Origin: Deinandra increscens subsp. villosa
Lineage: Eukaryota > Streptophyta > Magnoliopsida > Asterales > Asteraceae
NCBI GenBank assembly: GCA_039602395.1
Contig: JBCNJP010000019.1
Span: forward strand, 7,580,997-7,644,996
Direction: 5' to 3'
Length of the DNA: 64,000 bases
Below are positions 1 through 12,500 of this stretch, piece after piece; within the stretch, counting starts at the first letter, position 1; each line of letters starts with the position of its first letter. A program made the translations under genes and the position numbers. Under the pieces are notes generated by a model. It had not been told where the DNA came from. It was given only the letters and a program-made list of their open reading frames with translations, and did no database searches.

Positions 1-607
1 ATTATCATATCTATACTTAAAATAGGGAAGAATAGTGTTTCTCTTCGTCCCATTTAAGTTCCATTAAAGTCTTACATGTTTTTAAGATATGGATAACAAG
101 TCCGAATATCTAATGTGGTTTCGTAAAAGAAGCACACACAACAAAGGGTTTGGGTTTTCCTTTGACCCGTGGTTTGATTTGTCCTCCTCTTTCATCTCTG
201 ATTTCTTCATCTCCGCTCACTGTCCACATCTTCTCGATTAGAATCGTAAACCTAGCTCTACCATTTCCAACATTTAGAACAATATATGTACTATCAAATG
301 TATCTCAACCACCAATTTCATATGATATGTTGTTTTGATTGTTTGTCTATCAGTGCCTGATTTTGATTTTCTTTTTTAAAGCCGGAATAATTTTCCTGAA
401 CACATGCATTAAAAAATATGGCGTTTAACGTTAAAGCATAGATCGTTAATACAATAACTAAATTAAAATGGAAGGGACTGCACAATTTTTTTTTGCATAA
501 ACTTTATTCTTTTTCAATTTTTTTGTTTGTAACTATTTATACTTTGGCATTAACTTCTTGTAGCCTTTCTATGGGTTTTATACAAAATGACCACCAAATT
601 AATACCA
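1..607. other. Intergenic, no gene recognised
   Basis: AT-rich sequence with many stops in all frames. The only open frames are about 60-70 codons, have no recognisable motif and no convincing splice partners. Nothing is called here. Confidence 0.6.
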
Positions 608-961
608 TATATTTTTTGGAAAATTGGATATTAATAATCCAAGTTATTATCAATTGGCCAATATTAATTCCAATTTTAAAATTGGCCTACATTAATCCCA
701 ATTATTAAGGTGTTGGATTTCATTGGACCCCGTTAAGTTTTCCTTAACTCCGTTAGTTTTTTGCTGACGTGGCAGCAACGTGACTTTTATTAATCAGTGC
801 CACGTCAGCAAAAAACTAACGGAGTTAGGAAAACTTAACGGGTTCAATGAAATCCAACACCTTAATAATTGGGATTAATGTAGCCAATTTTAAAGTTGGA
901 ATTAATATTGGCCGATTGGTAATAACTTTGATTATTAAAATCCAATTTTCCTATATTTTTT
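608..961. mobile_element. Foldback MITE, Mutator-like, with 10-bp target duplication
   Basis: The element is 618-951. It reads GGAAAATTGG at the left end and CCAATTTTCC at the right, and the whole element folds on itself: arms of about 155 bp (618-774 and 798-951) around a loop of about 23 bp. Both sides are flanked by the same 10 bases, TATATTTTTT (608-617 and 952-961), which fits the 9-10 bp target duplication of the Mutator superfamily. It has no coding capacity. A more decayed relative lies at 9086-9367. Confidence 0.8.
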
Positions 962-1372
962 AGTCATGTATATACATAAAATTCATTGTTTAATGGCTAA
1001 CTTCAAAAGTGGAGGGGAAAAAATAGGATGGGTTACCGGGTTTCCGGGTTACACCGGTCGGGACGGGTCACGATGAGAATTAGGTTTACACGCTCATCGT
1101 TCATCAATTTCGTTTAATTTCTCAAGTCCCAGACAGACCCTCATCCAACTCATCGTGCTTCACTATCGGGCTCTCGGCCACGATTCTGCATCTAGCTGGG
1201 TGTTTGGGCTTCCGAATCGGCGGAGGTACTCACCGTAAATCAGCTCTCGTAAGTCCTAATCTCATCTGTCTTATTGTTAATCTCCTCAATTCCTTTTCGT
1301 ATCTTCATCCCACAAACAAGTTTTTACGTTTTTCTGTTCCATTTTGCTATCAAAAGCATCAATTGAACCGCA

Positions 1373-1434
1373 TCTCAATTGGGTATATTTTCTGATTTCT
1401 CAATTGGGCATATTTTCTGATTTCTCAATTGGGC
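1373..1434. repeat. 25-bp tandem repeat
   Basis: A unit starting TCTCAATTGGG and continuing ATATTTTCTGATT occurs with a 25-bp period, two and a half times. It lies in the proposed leader intron of the TFIIE-beta gene. Confidence 0.8.
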
Positions 1435-2110
1435 AGAAACAAGATCGGTGATGGTGGTTTAGGTTAATCGACTCAACTGGTTCATCGATTTCAATTTTTA
1501 TTATGTTCTGACGTTTATTTCTGTGTTCTTTCTCTGGTTTTTTTTTATTGGATTGATGTGGGTTTGATATGTGTATTTGTGCTAAGTGCAAACCATCCTG
1601 TGCTTCCTTCGTACTTTTTTTTTCCAAGTATTCATGTATTTATTTTTGGTCCTTTATAAAAATTTGATTCTGTGCAAATTTAGGATCAAGCTAAATTTGA
1701 GTATGGTGAACATGAAAATCTTGGTGGCATAAAAAGTATGTGAATTGGGCTAGAAATCAAGGCCAAGACTTCACATTTTGTGCAAAAATTTCAAGTATTC
1801 ATGTTTGTTAATTATGCATCATATACATGTCAAGCGCTGGTGCAAGTTTGCTGTATATCAGCACTGCTCTTGTGGGCATGCTTGGTAATTGTTGTGTAAT
1901 ATCAGAAAGTGATCTGTACTTTTTTCTTCTTCTTTTGTTTGATCAATCAGTTTATAGGGAGTGAACTGAATTGGGTTTAGCCAGTTAGTTTTATTGTGAT
2001 CTTGTAAATGGAAAATTTTAGCAATTTGTAAAATGACCTGTCTTGACCCGTTTTTAAATTGACATATTTTGACCCGGTACCTGCCCGACCCGACCACCCT
2101 GTTTTGTCAG

Positions 2111-2393
2111 GTTATTCCATTTGATGCAAATATGTTTCCTAGATTTTAACCTTACTCTTAACCATATTGACTTGTTTCTCGAGGTTTGCATTTAATTCAT
2201 GCATGCATATAAAATTTGTTGCTGTTCAATGAATTTCTTTAAGTATAATGTCATTCCATGTGATGCAAATATGTTTCCAAGATTTTAACCCTACTCTTAA
2301 CCAGATTGACTTCTTTTTTGATGTCTGCATTTGATTCATGCCCGCTATAAAATTTGTTTATTATTATTGAATTTGTTAAGTAGAATGTCATTA
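2111..2393. repeat. Diverged tandem duplication, period about 139 bp
   Basis: Two neighbouring copies share blocks such as GATGCAAATATGTTTCC, GATTTTAACC, ACTCTTAACCA and ATAAAATTTGTT in the same order (first copy from about 2111, second from about 2251). It lies inside the proposed leader intron of TFIIE-beta. Confidence 0.75.
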
Positions 2394-2734
2394 CATTGTT
2401 CTCCATTCTCTCAGTCTCAGTATTACCTAGCTATCGCGCATGAAAGGATATTACCAAAAATGCAGAAACAGTTTTAAAGTCATAGCCTTTTGATTGACAG
2501 TAGGGTCATTTCATGGGTAATAGAACTTATCATACAAACAGATCTGATCATACATTGATGATTGATTAACTTAAAAATTTGTGAAATACTTTAAAATCTT
2601 AGGAAATTTTGGGTAGGTACAACATAAAGTAAAAAGCTGAGAATATAACAATAGTAAATCGAGGGGAACAGCATATCAGTGATGGATTGGTACCTAAATT
2701 AAAATTACCTCAAAAAGTAGGACTCATGGGACCA

Positions 2735-2960
2735 TAAAGTAACGGTCGTGTCGATCACCTTTCCCAGACACACACTCAGTGACCGGGTTGTCATGGTCAT
2801 GACTTGTGTTCTCTGGCACACGACCCTTGTTCAAAAGCCACACTACTGTCATGACCAACTTTTCTCGGAACACGGCCCGTGTTCTTGAGGGACACATCCA
2901 CAATCATCTTTTCACCTTTCACACGGTCATGTGTCATAGTTTCCCAGAAAAGCGTCGGCT
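2735..2960. repeat. Retrotransposon-like fragment rich in CACGG/CCGTG words
   Basis: The stretch is locally GC-richer than its surroundings and dense in words like ACACGGCCCGTG, GGTCATG and CACGACCC. This is the style of untranslated or LTR-proximal parts of plant Gypsy elements. No protein domain, LTR boundary or target duplication is visible, so the assignment is by style only. Confidence 0.35.
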
Positions 2961-3816
2961 TTAATCAACATACAACCCCAACAACGTGTTTCTTTGGTCT
3001 TTTTTCTTGGCTGTTAAACGTTTACAAATATCCTTGGACCATTTCTTTACTCTGGCTTGTCCATTATTATAACAAAATCCTGGCTTGAGGCAAAACACCA
3101 TATTTTGCCCACTTTTAACCTGAATTGTATACAAACTTAGTGAAATTGACCTTACAAACTCGATTTTGTCCTATGTTGTCGATCCGACGATCCACCAACG
3201 TTTCTCAACTTTAGAGTGTCGATTATTTATGTGATTGAACTCAACCTGAACAATAAACTTTGAACGCCGAGTTAAGATACATCCAAAACTAAGAAAACTG
3301 ACCCCTGTGGAATTTTTTTTGGGTCCTACTTATGAATTATGATGACCTTTCAGCTAAGAACTTGTGGTTTCCACCATTGCTGCTTTTTCTGGTTACCATA
3401 TAGTTACGTTTGTGATATTGGGAGGAAAATCTTGTCTTCAATATTAGGGCATTGCAACCAATGTAGGTCTTCTTCATGCATAAAATTTGAAATTATAAGT
3501 CAAATTTTATCAGGGTTTTAACATTCTTTAAAAGATGTTACAATTTCATATAACTTTTCATTTCCTACTTTTGTAATTGGAATAAAAAACCAGAGTCTTT
3601 TCACTCTGTTTTATGTTATTTGAATAAGAAACAATGCCATATTACCTGAATTTCAGTTTCTTTATTTATCCGAAGATATTGGAATTTTATATATCCCTAC
3701 CCCGGGTGGGATTTGCTAGGTATGTTGTTTGTTTGTTTATTGGAACTTTATATATTATTTGAGCTTAGAGTGATTGAGATTTGCTTTTTATTTGATGTGT
3801 AGTTTTGGGCGCTCAA

Positions 3817-6800
3817 ATGGGATCGCTGCAAGAAAGTTTAAATAGGTTCAAGAAGCAACAAGAAAAATGCCAGTCAACCCTTAAGAGCATTGCTGGCTCT
3901 AAAACAAGCAGTAGGCCGACAACAACTACTCCAGCTCCTAGAGTTGTGCCTGCAAGCACATTGGCAAAATCACCTCTTCCCGCAGTTAAATTCTCTAATG
4001 ACACTGAGAGGTTGCAACATATTAATACTATAAGGAAGGGCCCTGTAGGATCTCAAATCAAACGAGTGATTGATCTACTATTTGAGGTACATACTTATCT
4101 TTTTTTGTATTGTTTAGTTGGTTAGTATCTTACTTTATTGGTTATGCATGGGAATATACGATAATTTGGTTTTGAGTACCATATGGATGGAAATATAACA
4201 TCAATTGTTTAAAAAGTATATATGTTTTTACTGTAAGTCTAAAACTTAACAAAACTAACAAGGCAAATAACTCTATCGAGTACATAGAGTTAAAGCAGGA
4301 TGCGGGAATAGTTAGATAGTCAGGACTATATAAAATAGTACTGTTTCTGTAGGTAAGCTTTAAGTTTTAATTGTCTTTTAGCAGGACGTTAATGCTGGGG
4401 AAGTTTTATACATACCTTCAAAAAATTGCACAATATCATATTTATCCAAAGAACATGATGTCAAATATACCCGTTCAAAGCACTTAAAATTTCATTTTTA
4501 TCTGTCTCACTAGATACAATTTATAATATTCCGATTATACTCTTCTCGTTCTCATCACACTTCAAACTCTCATTATCTACGAACATTCCCACCCCCTTCT
4601 TTATTTCAATCCATATCCTTAAATTTTAAGGGAAATATAAGAAATAATCCAAAAACTCCACTCTATCCTGTTTTATATCTTTATTTCGTATTCTTAAAAT
4701 TTTATGGAAATGAAGAGTGAATCTTTATATATACAAACTACTGTACACACTATATCACTTTCTTCCTCAACAACCACGCGTTCTCCCTGTCTCTTGTTCT
4801 CCAAATTAATCATATCACCTTTCCCTCGATCTTGTTTCAGTTTTTCTAAATTAACAACCATTCCATTGATCTCCTTCCAGCTCCCCCAAGTCCCCAACAC
4901 CACCTTGCAAGTTGAAGGTTCTTCCCTATCGGTCATCGTGTCTGTCTCTTTCTCGATTTCCTGTTGAAGAACAAAACAAAAGCAAGTAATGTTTCTCGAT
5001 TTTTGAACTCCCGTCGACTGGTTTTCATCTTTAATTTGAGATTTATTTTTGGCAACTCTAGTAACCAGTTTAATTTTATGAACATCTCTCTATGTAATCA
5101 TTCGTGAAATGAGAATTTGGATTTGGGTATAAGAACTTTGGTTTACTTATATGGGTAATCACATGGTAGGTGATTAACTGTAAGTATATGTCCTTCGATG
5201 CTTAATTTCTTAGTTTTTTTCCTTCAGTTCTGGTATGTAGGGTTCTTTTTTTTTTACCTTCAATATGTTTGTTGTAGATGGATTTAATAAGTTTTTGGTC
5301 AAGAGAAACGCCTAAAATGTCATTTGGGATTGTATGAGGTGGGCGTTCTTTTAATCATATGATGATTAATAGAAATAGATAGGTCAATACTCTATGCGTC
5401 TTAGTTTTTTTATCATTAGTTTTGGATTATACACTTTGGAGCCATGTGGATAATTTGATGGTCTAATTGTTATAGACAGTAAAATCAATTGCTTTGCTTC
5501 TTGACAACACAAACATGCTCAAATTTCTCCTCTGCTCATACAATTTGAAACAGTGTCCTGCTGACTTTGTGATCAAGTTTAATGCCATTGAATCCATGAT
5601 TACTAACTGATTTAAATGTTCTTCCATATTTTGATAAGAGAAAAAAGTCTAGACATATAGTTTTCTTTTTTCTATATTGCTCGTGTTTTCTTTTCTTTCT
5701 GTTATGTTTAGTCAAATGGCCCATGTCTAGACATAGTTTTCTTTTCCTATTGCTCGTGGTAAAAAAACATTTGCAGCACAACACGTTTTATTTGAATTAA
5801 AAAATAACCAGCTTGACTGCAACTGTTAAACATAAACACCTCAATTGCACACTAACCATTTTACGGAAAACATATGAAGTCAGCAAAATGACCCACATTT
5901 AGCATTTGATGATTATGTTCTCTTTTTTGTTGGTAAAATTTAGAACTACATGCTTGGTGCTTTAGACTTTGAAGTTGATAAAATTCAGAACTACATTGTT
6001 AGTTTGTATCAATAGGCTTGGTGCTTCACATTTTGAAACTGATTACACTTTAAATACATATGTTCTTGAGTTTTGAATAAGCTTGGAGATGAAGGAAGTA
6101 TGAGTGGTAAACATGATTGAAGAATGGGTAAATTTGTTTATGTACCCATCAAGTGAAAATATTATCTTGTTTATTGAAGTTTTGATCATCTTATCCTTAA
6201 TAAAAGTTTTTTTTGGCACTCACCAAATGAAATCACATGCCCTTTTGGTTTGTCTTTAGTCACCAGACCCTTTTTTGGTGTGGTCGGACTTTTGCGCCTT
6301 GACCTGAACTTTTTTTTTCTTCTATAAAAATAAATGTTAGAAGAAAAGGATAATATGAGAAAATAACTAGTAGTTCAGATTGCAAATGGAAGAAAGAGAA
6401 AAAAGAATAAAAGAAGAATAAATAAAGAATATAGAAATAAGGATGAGGAATGTGATGTAGGATTTTTTTAAAAAAAATGAGATATAAATTTAAGGAATTG
6501 TAAGTTTTAGTTAAATTATGGGGACAAGGATAAAGAATGGGTTGTGAGTGCTCTAAGTTGTTACATAAAGGAAAGTTAGAGTTGTTAAATAACTTAGTTT
6601 GCTATGTTTACAGTCAAGGCAATCCTTTACAGCGGAGCAAATAAATGAAGCATGTTATGTTGATGTCAAAGGCAATAAGGCGGTGTTTGAAAGTTTGGCG
6701 AAGAACCCAAAAGTGACCTATGATGGAAAGCGTTTCTCTTATAAGGTAATCATAATCTTCTAATGAGATCATTTGTAAACAATTTGTCTTCTTTATATGA

Positions 6801-7949
6801 GAATAAACTTGCATGTTAGTAATGTAATTTGTTATTTACAGTCGAAGCATAATGTGAGAGACCAGAAGGAACTTCTGCGTTTAGTACGGACATTCCCAGA
6901 GGGCATTGCCGTTGCTGATCTTAAAGATGCTTACCCAAATGTCATGGAAGATTTACAGGTAATCAATCACATAATTTTAGCCTTTTAGGACACCTGATAA
7001 CGAGTTGAATATGAAAGTATGGGTGCAAATTAGCTGAGTTGAGCTGGTATAACTTAAGAGAGCTCAAATTCGAGCTTGCTTCGTTTCAAGATCTATGTCT
7101 AAAGCTCATGTTTGGCTGATGAGCAATATTCAACCTCGATACCAGCTAGTTTATTATCTACTAATTGTTTTTATCTATATAAATTTATAATTATTATGAT
7201 ATAACTATAATTTATATATTAATATATCTTATATTAATTATATAATTATCATATAACAAAAATTATATTGATATTAAATAAGACGCCTGTTTAGGCTATC
7301 AAGCCTAGTCAAGCTCGGTATATGAAGCTCGGGTTCGAGCTTGTTCTCGTTCAAGTTCAACTTGATTCAAGCTTCAAGCGAGATGATCTCGAGTCACTCA
7401 GAAGTGATATGCAACCATTAAACTCGTTATTTATAAAACGGCTAACTCACACACCTTACTTCTACTCCTAAATCTACACCTTTGTCTACCATGGGAATTC
7501 AACATCAACCACTTGGGGAGGAAACCCGTCCTTAGCACCTTGATACCGCCAGGCCAAATCAAATGCCCTATGGTATATGAAACTGATTATTGCTTGGTGA
7601 AATTCAGGCCCTGAAAGCTGGGCGACAGATCTGGCTACTATCAAATTTCGACTCACAGGAAGACATAGCGTATCCGAACGATCCTAGAGTGCCCATCAAG
7701 GTGGATGATGAACTGAAACAGTTATTCAGGTCGATTGAATTGCCACGTGACATGCTGGATATTGAGCGGGACCTACAGAAAAACGGGATGAAGCCGGCCA
7801 CAAACACAGCGAAAAGGAGAGTAATGGCTCAGAATGGTAACATTTTAAACAAACCAAAACAAAAGAAGAAGAAGAAGACTGAGATCAGCAAAAGGACAAA
7901 GCTCACCAATGCTCATCTTCCTGAGCTCTTTCGCAACCTTAATGGCTAG
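3817..7949 (+). CDS. Transcription initiation factor IIE subunit beta
   Basis: Small subunit of TFIIE, which joins the RNA polymerase II preinitiation complex in the nucleus and helps recruit and regulate TFIIH. Coding exons: 3817-4086, 6614-6745, 6842-6958, 7608-7949; all junctions fall between codons and give 286 residues, the usual size for plant TFIIE-beta. The Met at 3817 begins MGSLQESL; the open frame extends four codons upstream only through a TTG. Residues 1-60 are Ser/Thr/Pro-rich linker, and about 64-190 form the tandem winged-helix core (HINTIRKGPVGSQIKRVIDL, then FTAEQINEACYVDVKG and FPEGIAVADLKDAYP). The tail ends in a lysine run (about 245-250) and HLPELF. An AATAAA lies at 8000. 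Intron 3 holds a MITE. The family call is firm. Confidence 0.95.
7020..7400. repeat. MITE-like inverted repeat in TFIIE-beta intron 3
   Basis: Two outward regions (about 7025-7140 and 7270-7400) carry words such as GAGCTCAAATTCGAGCTTG and CAAGCTCG/CGAGCTTG in opposite orientation around an AT-only core (7150-7270). The pattern is typical of hAT-type MITEs of plants. The ends and target duplication could not be fixed. A related fragment lies at 18057-18145. Confidence 0.5.
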
Positions 7950-8549
7950 CCCATCCCTTGAAACTTGAGATTATGATCATGCTTCTTGTTTTATGTGGAA
8001 ATAAAAACTGGAATTCCTGATAATTATATAATTGTATGTTCTATATTGTTATAAACATCAATATATTTGTTACGACAAGCTCTTGAGTTTTGTATTCTAT
8101 ATATTATTGTTTATCACCATGTAGCATTAGTGAAAAAGTTAAGAAATGTATTTACATCGGATTTCTCATGCAAATTCCATTGTAGAAAAATTTAGGATTT
8201 TCATCTAATTCACTCATTTCATTTTTTCATTTTACCCCTTCATCTTTCTCCATATTTATAAGCTTAAGAAAGAAAAAATAATAAAAGAACATAAAAGTAA
8301 CTTGGTTAAAAAAATTGGTTGTTTACTCGGTTGGTCAGCTAAATTCTCACTATGTGTAGTAAGTCGGTTAAATTCATACCGTGTTACCCTTTCATTCATG
8401 AATCGTATGAGCCCGACAAAGACCCAACTTAGCAAATTAAACGGTACGGAAGTCGGGTGTTTTATAAGGCTTAATCTTTCTCTATGTTTTCACTTCAATT
8501 TGGTTGATAACAAAAAAGAAAGTGTGATTTCATTGATAAAAAAATGAAT
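7950..8549. other. 3' flank of TFIIE-beta, no gene seen
   Basis: The stretch contains the 3' untranslated region of TFIIE-beta with an AATAAA at 8000-8005, then AT-rich sequence. The longest open frame (8302-8547) has no motif and is not supported. Confidence 0.5.
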
Positions 8550-9043
8550 ATTAGATTTTAATAATCCCAGCCGATATTAATCCATATTTCATTTATCCCC
8601 ACAAATAAACCAAATTTTAAAGGTATTTGAATCTATTAGACAAACGTTAAACAGTCACTATTGTCATTAAGTAAAATTTTATTTTTAGATGAAAAGGCAT
8701 CACAGTGGCGTATCTCACATTTTTAATGTATGTGAATATTTTTTTTCTCTAAAAAAACAACCAATCATGATTAAAAACTATAAAAAATTCTAAACAAAAC
8801 ATTTATTTATAGCATCAAAACATATAAAAATCCTTAAAAAACCTCTGTGTTTGAGCCTACTCATAAAAAATGTCATATAAGATGCCGCCGTAATGCCCTG
8901 TCATAAAAATGTGAAACTTTACTTAACGACGTTAGTAACTATATTAATAGTATTCTAATAGATTCCAATACGTTTAAAATCTGATTTATTATAAATATAA
9001 AATAAATGAAATACAGATTAATATCGGCCAATAAAATCTAATA
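8550..9043. mobile_element. Foldback MITE, about 490 bp
   Basis: The left end, ATTAGATTTTA, is matched in inverse by TAAAATCTAAT at the right end. Arms of about 150 bp (8550-8703 and 8890-9043) pair imperfectly, sharing blocks such as CCGATATTAATC, ATTTCATTTAT and GAATCTATTAGA. The middle is unpaired and AT-rich. No coding capacity and no clear target duplication. Confidence 0.65.
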
Positions 9044-9085
9044 TTTCTAAACAAAATGTGTAATTTAAACGGTTTGAAAAAAATG

Positions 9086-9367
9086 GGGTTTATTGGAAAA
9101 ATTATTACCAATTTGCCAATATTAATTTTAACTTCATAAATAGTTCACATTAATCCCAATTATTAAGGTATTGGATTTCATTGGACCCTTTTAGAATTTT
9201 TTGAATAAAATCCCAAACGAAGTTAAGAAAAATTTAAAAGGGTCCAATAAAATCGAGGACCTAATAATTAAAATATTTAATAATTAAAATTAATATGAGT
9301 CATTTTATAAATTGAAATTAATATTAACAAATTGATAATAACTTAAATTAATAAAATCAACAAACCC
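9086..9367. mobile_element. Decayed foldback MITE related to the element at 618-951
   Basis: It shares with the 618-951 element the words CACATTAATCCCAATTATT, GGATTTCATTGGACCC and CCAATATTAATT, and its right half repeats them in inverse. The pairing is weaker and no target duplication survives, so this is an older copy. It lies just upstream of the phenylalanyl-tRNA synthetase gene. Confidence 0.6.
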
Positions 9368-9508
9368 TAAAAAGAAATTCTTACCGTCTTTTTAATATAA
9401 AAAAAACTTGTAAACTGATCTTTACCGGCGGTATGATTACGCTCCCAATAACCTAATAACTCTATATCGCCGTCAAACTAAAAAAAATCATAATCTCCAT
9501 TTTCCCGT

Positions 9509-9530
9509 CGCCGCCGCCGCCGCCGCCGCG
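9509..9530 (+). repeat. CCG trinucleotide microsatellite in the PheRS 5' leader
   Basis: Seven consecutive CCG-type units lie about 70 bases upstream of the start codon of the phenylalanyl-tRNA synthetase gene, probably in its 5' untranslated region. Confidence 0.85.
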
Positions 9531-9597
9531 TCGTCCGGCCAAAACGCCTCCGTTCATACTTCTAAACTGTACCTCCTCTTCTTAACATCATCCAGTC

Positions 9598-12500
9598 ATG
9601 CCTACCGTCAGTGTCGGAAGAGACCTTCTTTTCCAAGCCCTAGGCCGCACTTACAGTGAGTTGCAATCTGAATCCGTCATACTCTCTTCAATTTTTAACG
9701 GTTTCATCTGAATGTTCCTTTATTATTGTTTTTTTTTTGTCAGCACAAGATGAATTCGATGAATTATGCTTCGAATTCGGAATCGAGCTCGACGATGTGG
9801 TAAGCATTTGCATAATCTAACCGACTTGTATTTAAGTAAGATGTGCATGATTCATCGAGTTTTAAATATGATATACCAGACAACTGAGAAAGCGATTATA
9901 AGGAAGGAGAAGCATCTAAAGGAAGAGGACGAAATTTGTGGTAATGAAGAAATAATCTACAAAATTGACGTCCCTGCCAATCGGTAACTTTTATCCCTTA
10001 TATTTAGAACTTTTTGACTTCATGTGTGATGTGCTCAACTAATCAGTAGTAATGCTGCTGGTTTTAGCTTTGTGTGAGGTTTGCCAATCAGATCAATAAG
10101 GCTATAGGGTGCATCCTTTGTCACATTAATTCTGAGATGATGCGTTAGATTTAAGAGTACTCTCATGTAGCCAATTTAGGAAAAGAGTGAAGGTTTAAAA
10201 AAGCTTGCCTAGGTGCTAGCCTGCTAGGATCACACAAGAGAGAGAGAGAGACAACACATGTATATGAAGTGTACACACGAGGCACTCCTCTTATACATGG
10301 GCAGATTTGAGCATCGGGAGGCTATACGTGTAGCTTATTAGAATTTACTTGGACATTGTTTACATATTAATTCATAATAGAGGTTACTTGTATCTAAATT
10401 TTGGGTACATGATAATAAAAACCTATCATATATGTAAAAGTATTATATAAATACCTTGTGCCTCGTGTATGTGATGCGTACGCATTTCCCCTCTCCTTGG
10501 CCCTGTGAACTCTATCGCCTTGGTGCGCTTCGTGCTTTTTAAATCAAGATCCTAACAGGATGTGGTACGAAAAATTGTCGTAGCTAAATATCTGAATGAA
10601 GTTTGAACAAAACAATCAATGTGTGGCTTTTTTATATCGAATGGAGAAGTCAGAAGATATGAAGCATGGGGTTTTAGTAAAATGTTTGATGTGGGATTTT
10701 CTAAGTAGATTTTACTATTGTCATTTAAAATGCAGATATGATTTGCTTTGTCTTGAGGGACTTGTTCAGTCACTGCGCATATTTTGCGGGGTTGATTCCG
10801 TACCTAATTACAGAATTGCTGGTATTGGTAAGGATTCTATGCTGAAAATGCATGTGAAGCCTGAGGTATATATCTCATAAGCCAACTCTGGTGTGCTATG
10901 CTTGTTTAAAGCAGCAAGAGCTATTCAGTTTCATATATTTCGTTAGATAATATTTGTTTTGTTTATCTTGTTACAGACAGCTTCGATACGTCCATATGTT
11001 GTTTGTGCTGTTTTGAGAGGTATAACTTTCGATGAGGCGAGATATAACAGCTTTATTGATCTCCAAGATAAGCTTCATCAGAATATATGCAGGTAATATA
11101 TGAATTTTACTTTTGTTGCCAATTGTACTGTGCAAGATCCATACATATGTATGTATATATGTATATATCTGATCTGTTAAGATACTTTCTTGGGTTGGTA
11201 CCTTTTTATTTTTCAGGCGAAGAACTCTGGTTGCTATTGGAACACATGATTTGGATACAATAGAGGGCCCATTCACGTATGAGGTTTGTGAATTTTCTAA
11301 AATACATTCAGATTTCTGCACATGAAGAAGTTGCCTATGTGTGAAAAGCCCAATAGACATCTAGATTGCCCTGAGCACTCCATAGAACATATAAATATGT
11401 CATTGCATTTTGGTGATATGTTCTGTTGCAATTATAAAAAGGCTGTTTCAGAAACTTTTTATCACTCTATTGCTTTATCTTTTTTTTATCTTTTCTCAAT
11501 TTGTCCAGGCTTTGCCACCTTCAGAGATAGAGTTTAAGCCGCTTAAACAGGTAAAAAGGATCATTATTCAACTTGATTTGTGCATTTTAGCGCACATTAA
11601 ATATTTAAATATCAAGTCACATCTGCATTTCTGTTCAGAATTCTTCAAAATATTACAACATTTATGATAAAATGTCCTTTGTCATTATTGGTTACTTTGA
11701 TTATTTCCAATTGGTTGTATCGAGAAATTGGCTTATGCAAGCAGTGATGACTTTATTTACAGGTGGAAAAATTTAGAGCTGATAAGCTGATGGAATTTTA
11801 CAAGGTAGATAATACGTATATATGCTTTGCTTTTAAGGAGTGTGTGACTGTGTCTGTATACATATAAACCTGGTTATTCTTTTTGGTTGTTGAGAGAGCG
11901 ATATGTGCTTTCGTTTATCTTTTGATGCCTTGTTTGCCTTATGAAATGGCAGTCTGATTTGAAATTGAAGAAGTACCTGCACATAATTGAAGACTCACCT
12001 GTTTTCCCTGTTATTTATGATCGAAACAGGTATTCTATCTTATTTTTTTAGCATTTATGGTCCTGTACGTTGAAGTTTTTATGTTTTAATATCTCTGAAT
12101 CTGTTGTCATTAGAAGAATTGTGAATGGTTAAGTATCTTTAACAAAATAAGTCACTTTGAATTGGCAACATATGCTGTAAGGTTCCAAATGATAACGCTT
12201 ATGATGCTATAGTATAACTCCCTATAATTGTAATCTTCTATTTGCTGTTTTGTACTGTCTAGAGGTGATTCTAGTTTTCTTATACTGTTCATACAGTTCT
12301 ATTATAATGTCAGAATTCTGTGTTTGGTAAGGTCGACTTCTTGTCCTCCGATTTTAGTTTAGTGACAAAATGGGGGTTTGTGGGGTCTTGGTTGGCCCAA
12401 ACACATTTTCTTCAAAAGTCGTCAGTTTTTTTTGCAAACTAGTGTGTCAAAAATCCTTAGATTTTTTTTGCTGTAACCTAATTTGACCTATTTTTTGACC

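Larger units (their letters stand above)
1090..3802 (+). other. Probable 5' leader exon and leader intron of the TFIIE-beta gene
   Basis: A less AT-rich stretch at about 1040-1248 ends in a good donor (CTCG then GTAAGT at 1249). The first coding exon of TFIIE-beta is preceded by an acceptor AG at 3801-3802. I infer a noncoding first exon and a leader intron of about 2.55 kb. The intron holds short tandem repeats and a retroelement-like fragment. No transcript data were available, so the leader start is a guess. Confidence 0.4.

Noticed and set aside
3805..3816. TTG start four codons before the TFIIE-beta Met
   Set aside because: A plant nuclear gene should use the ATG at 3817, and the added residues sit next to the splice acceptor.
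4694..4967. Complementary frames of 80-87 codons in TFIIE-beta intron 1
   Set aside because: Both strands are open because of CT-rich low-complexity sequence. No homologous motif; a first-exon-like CT-rich leader cannot be excluded but no gene follows.
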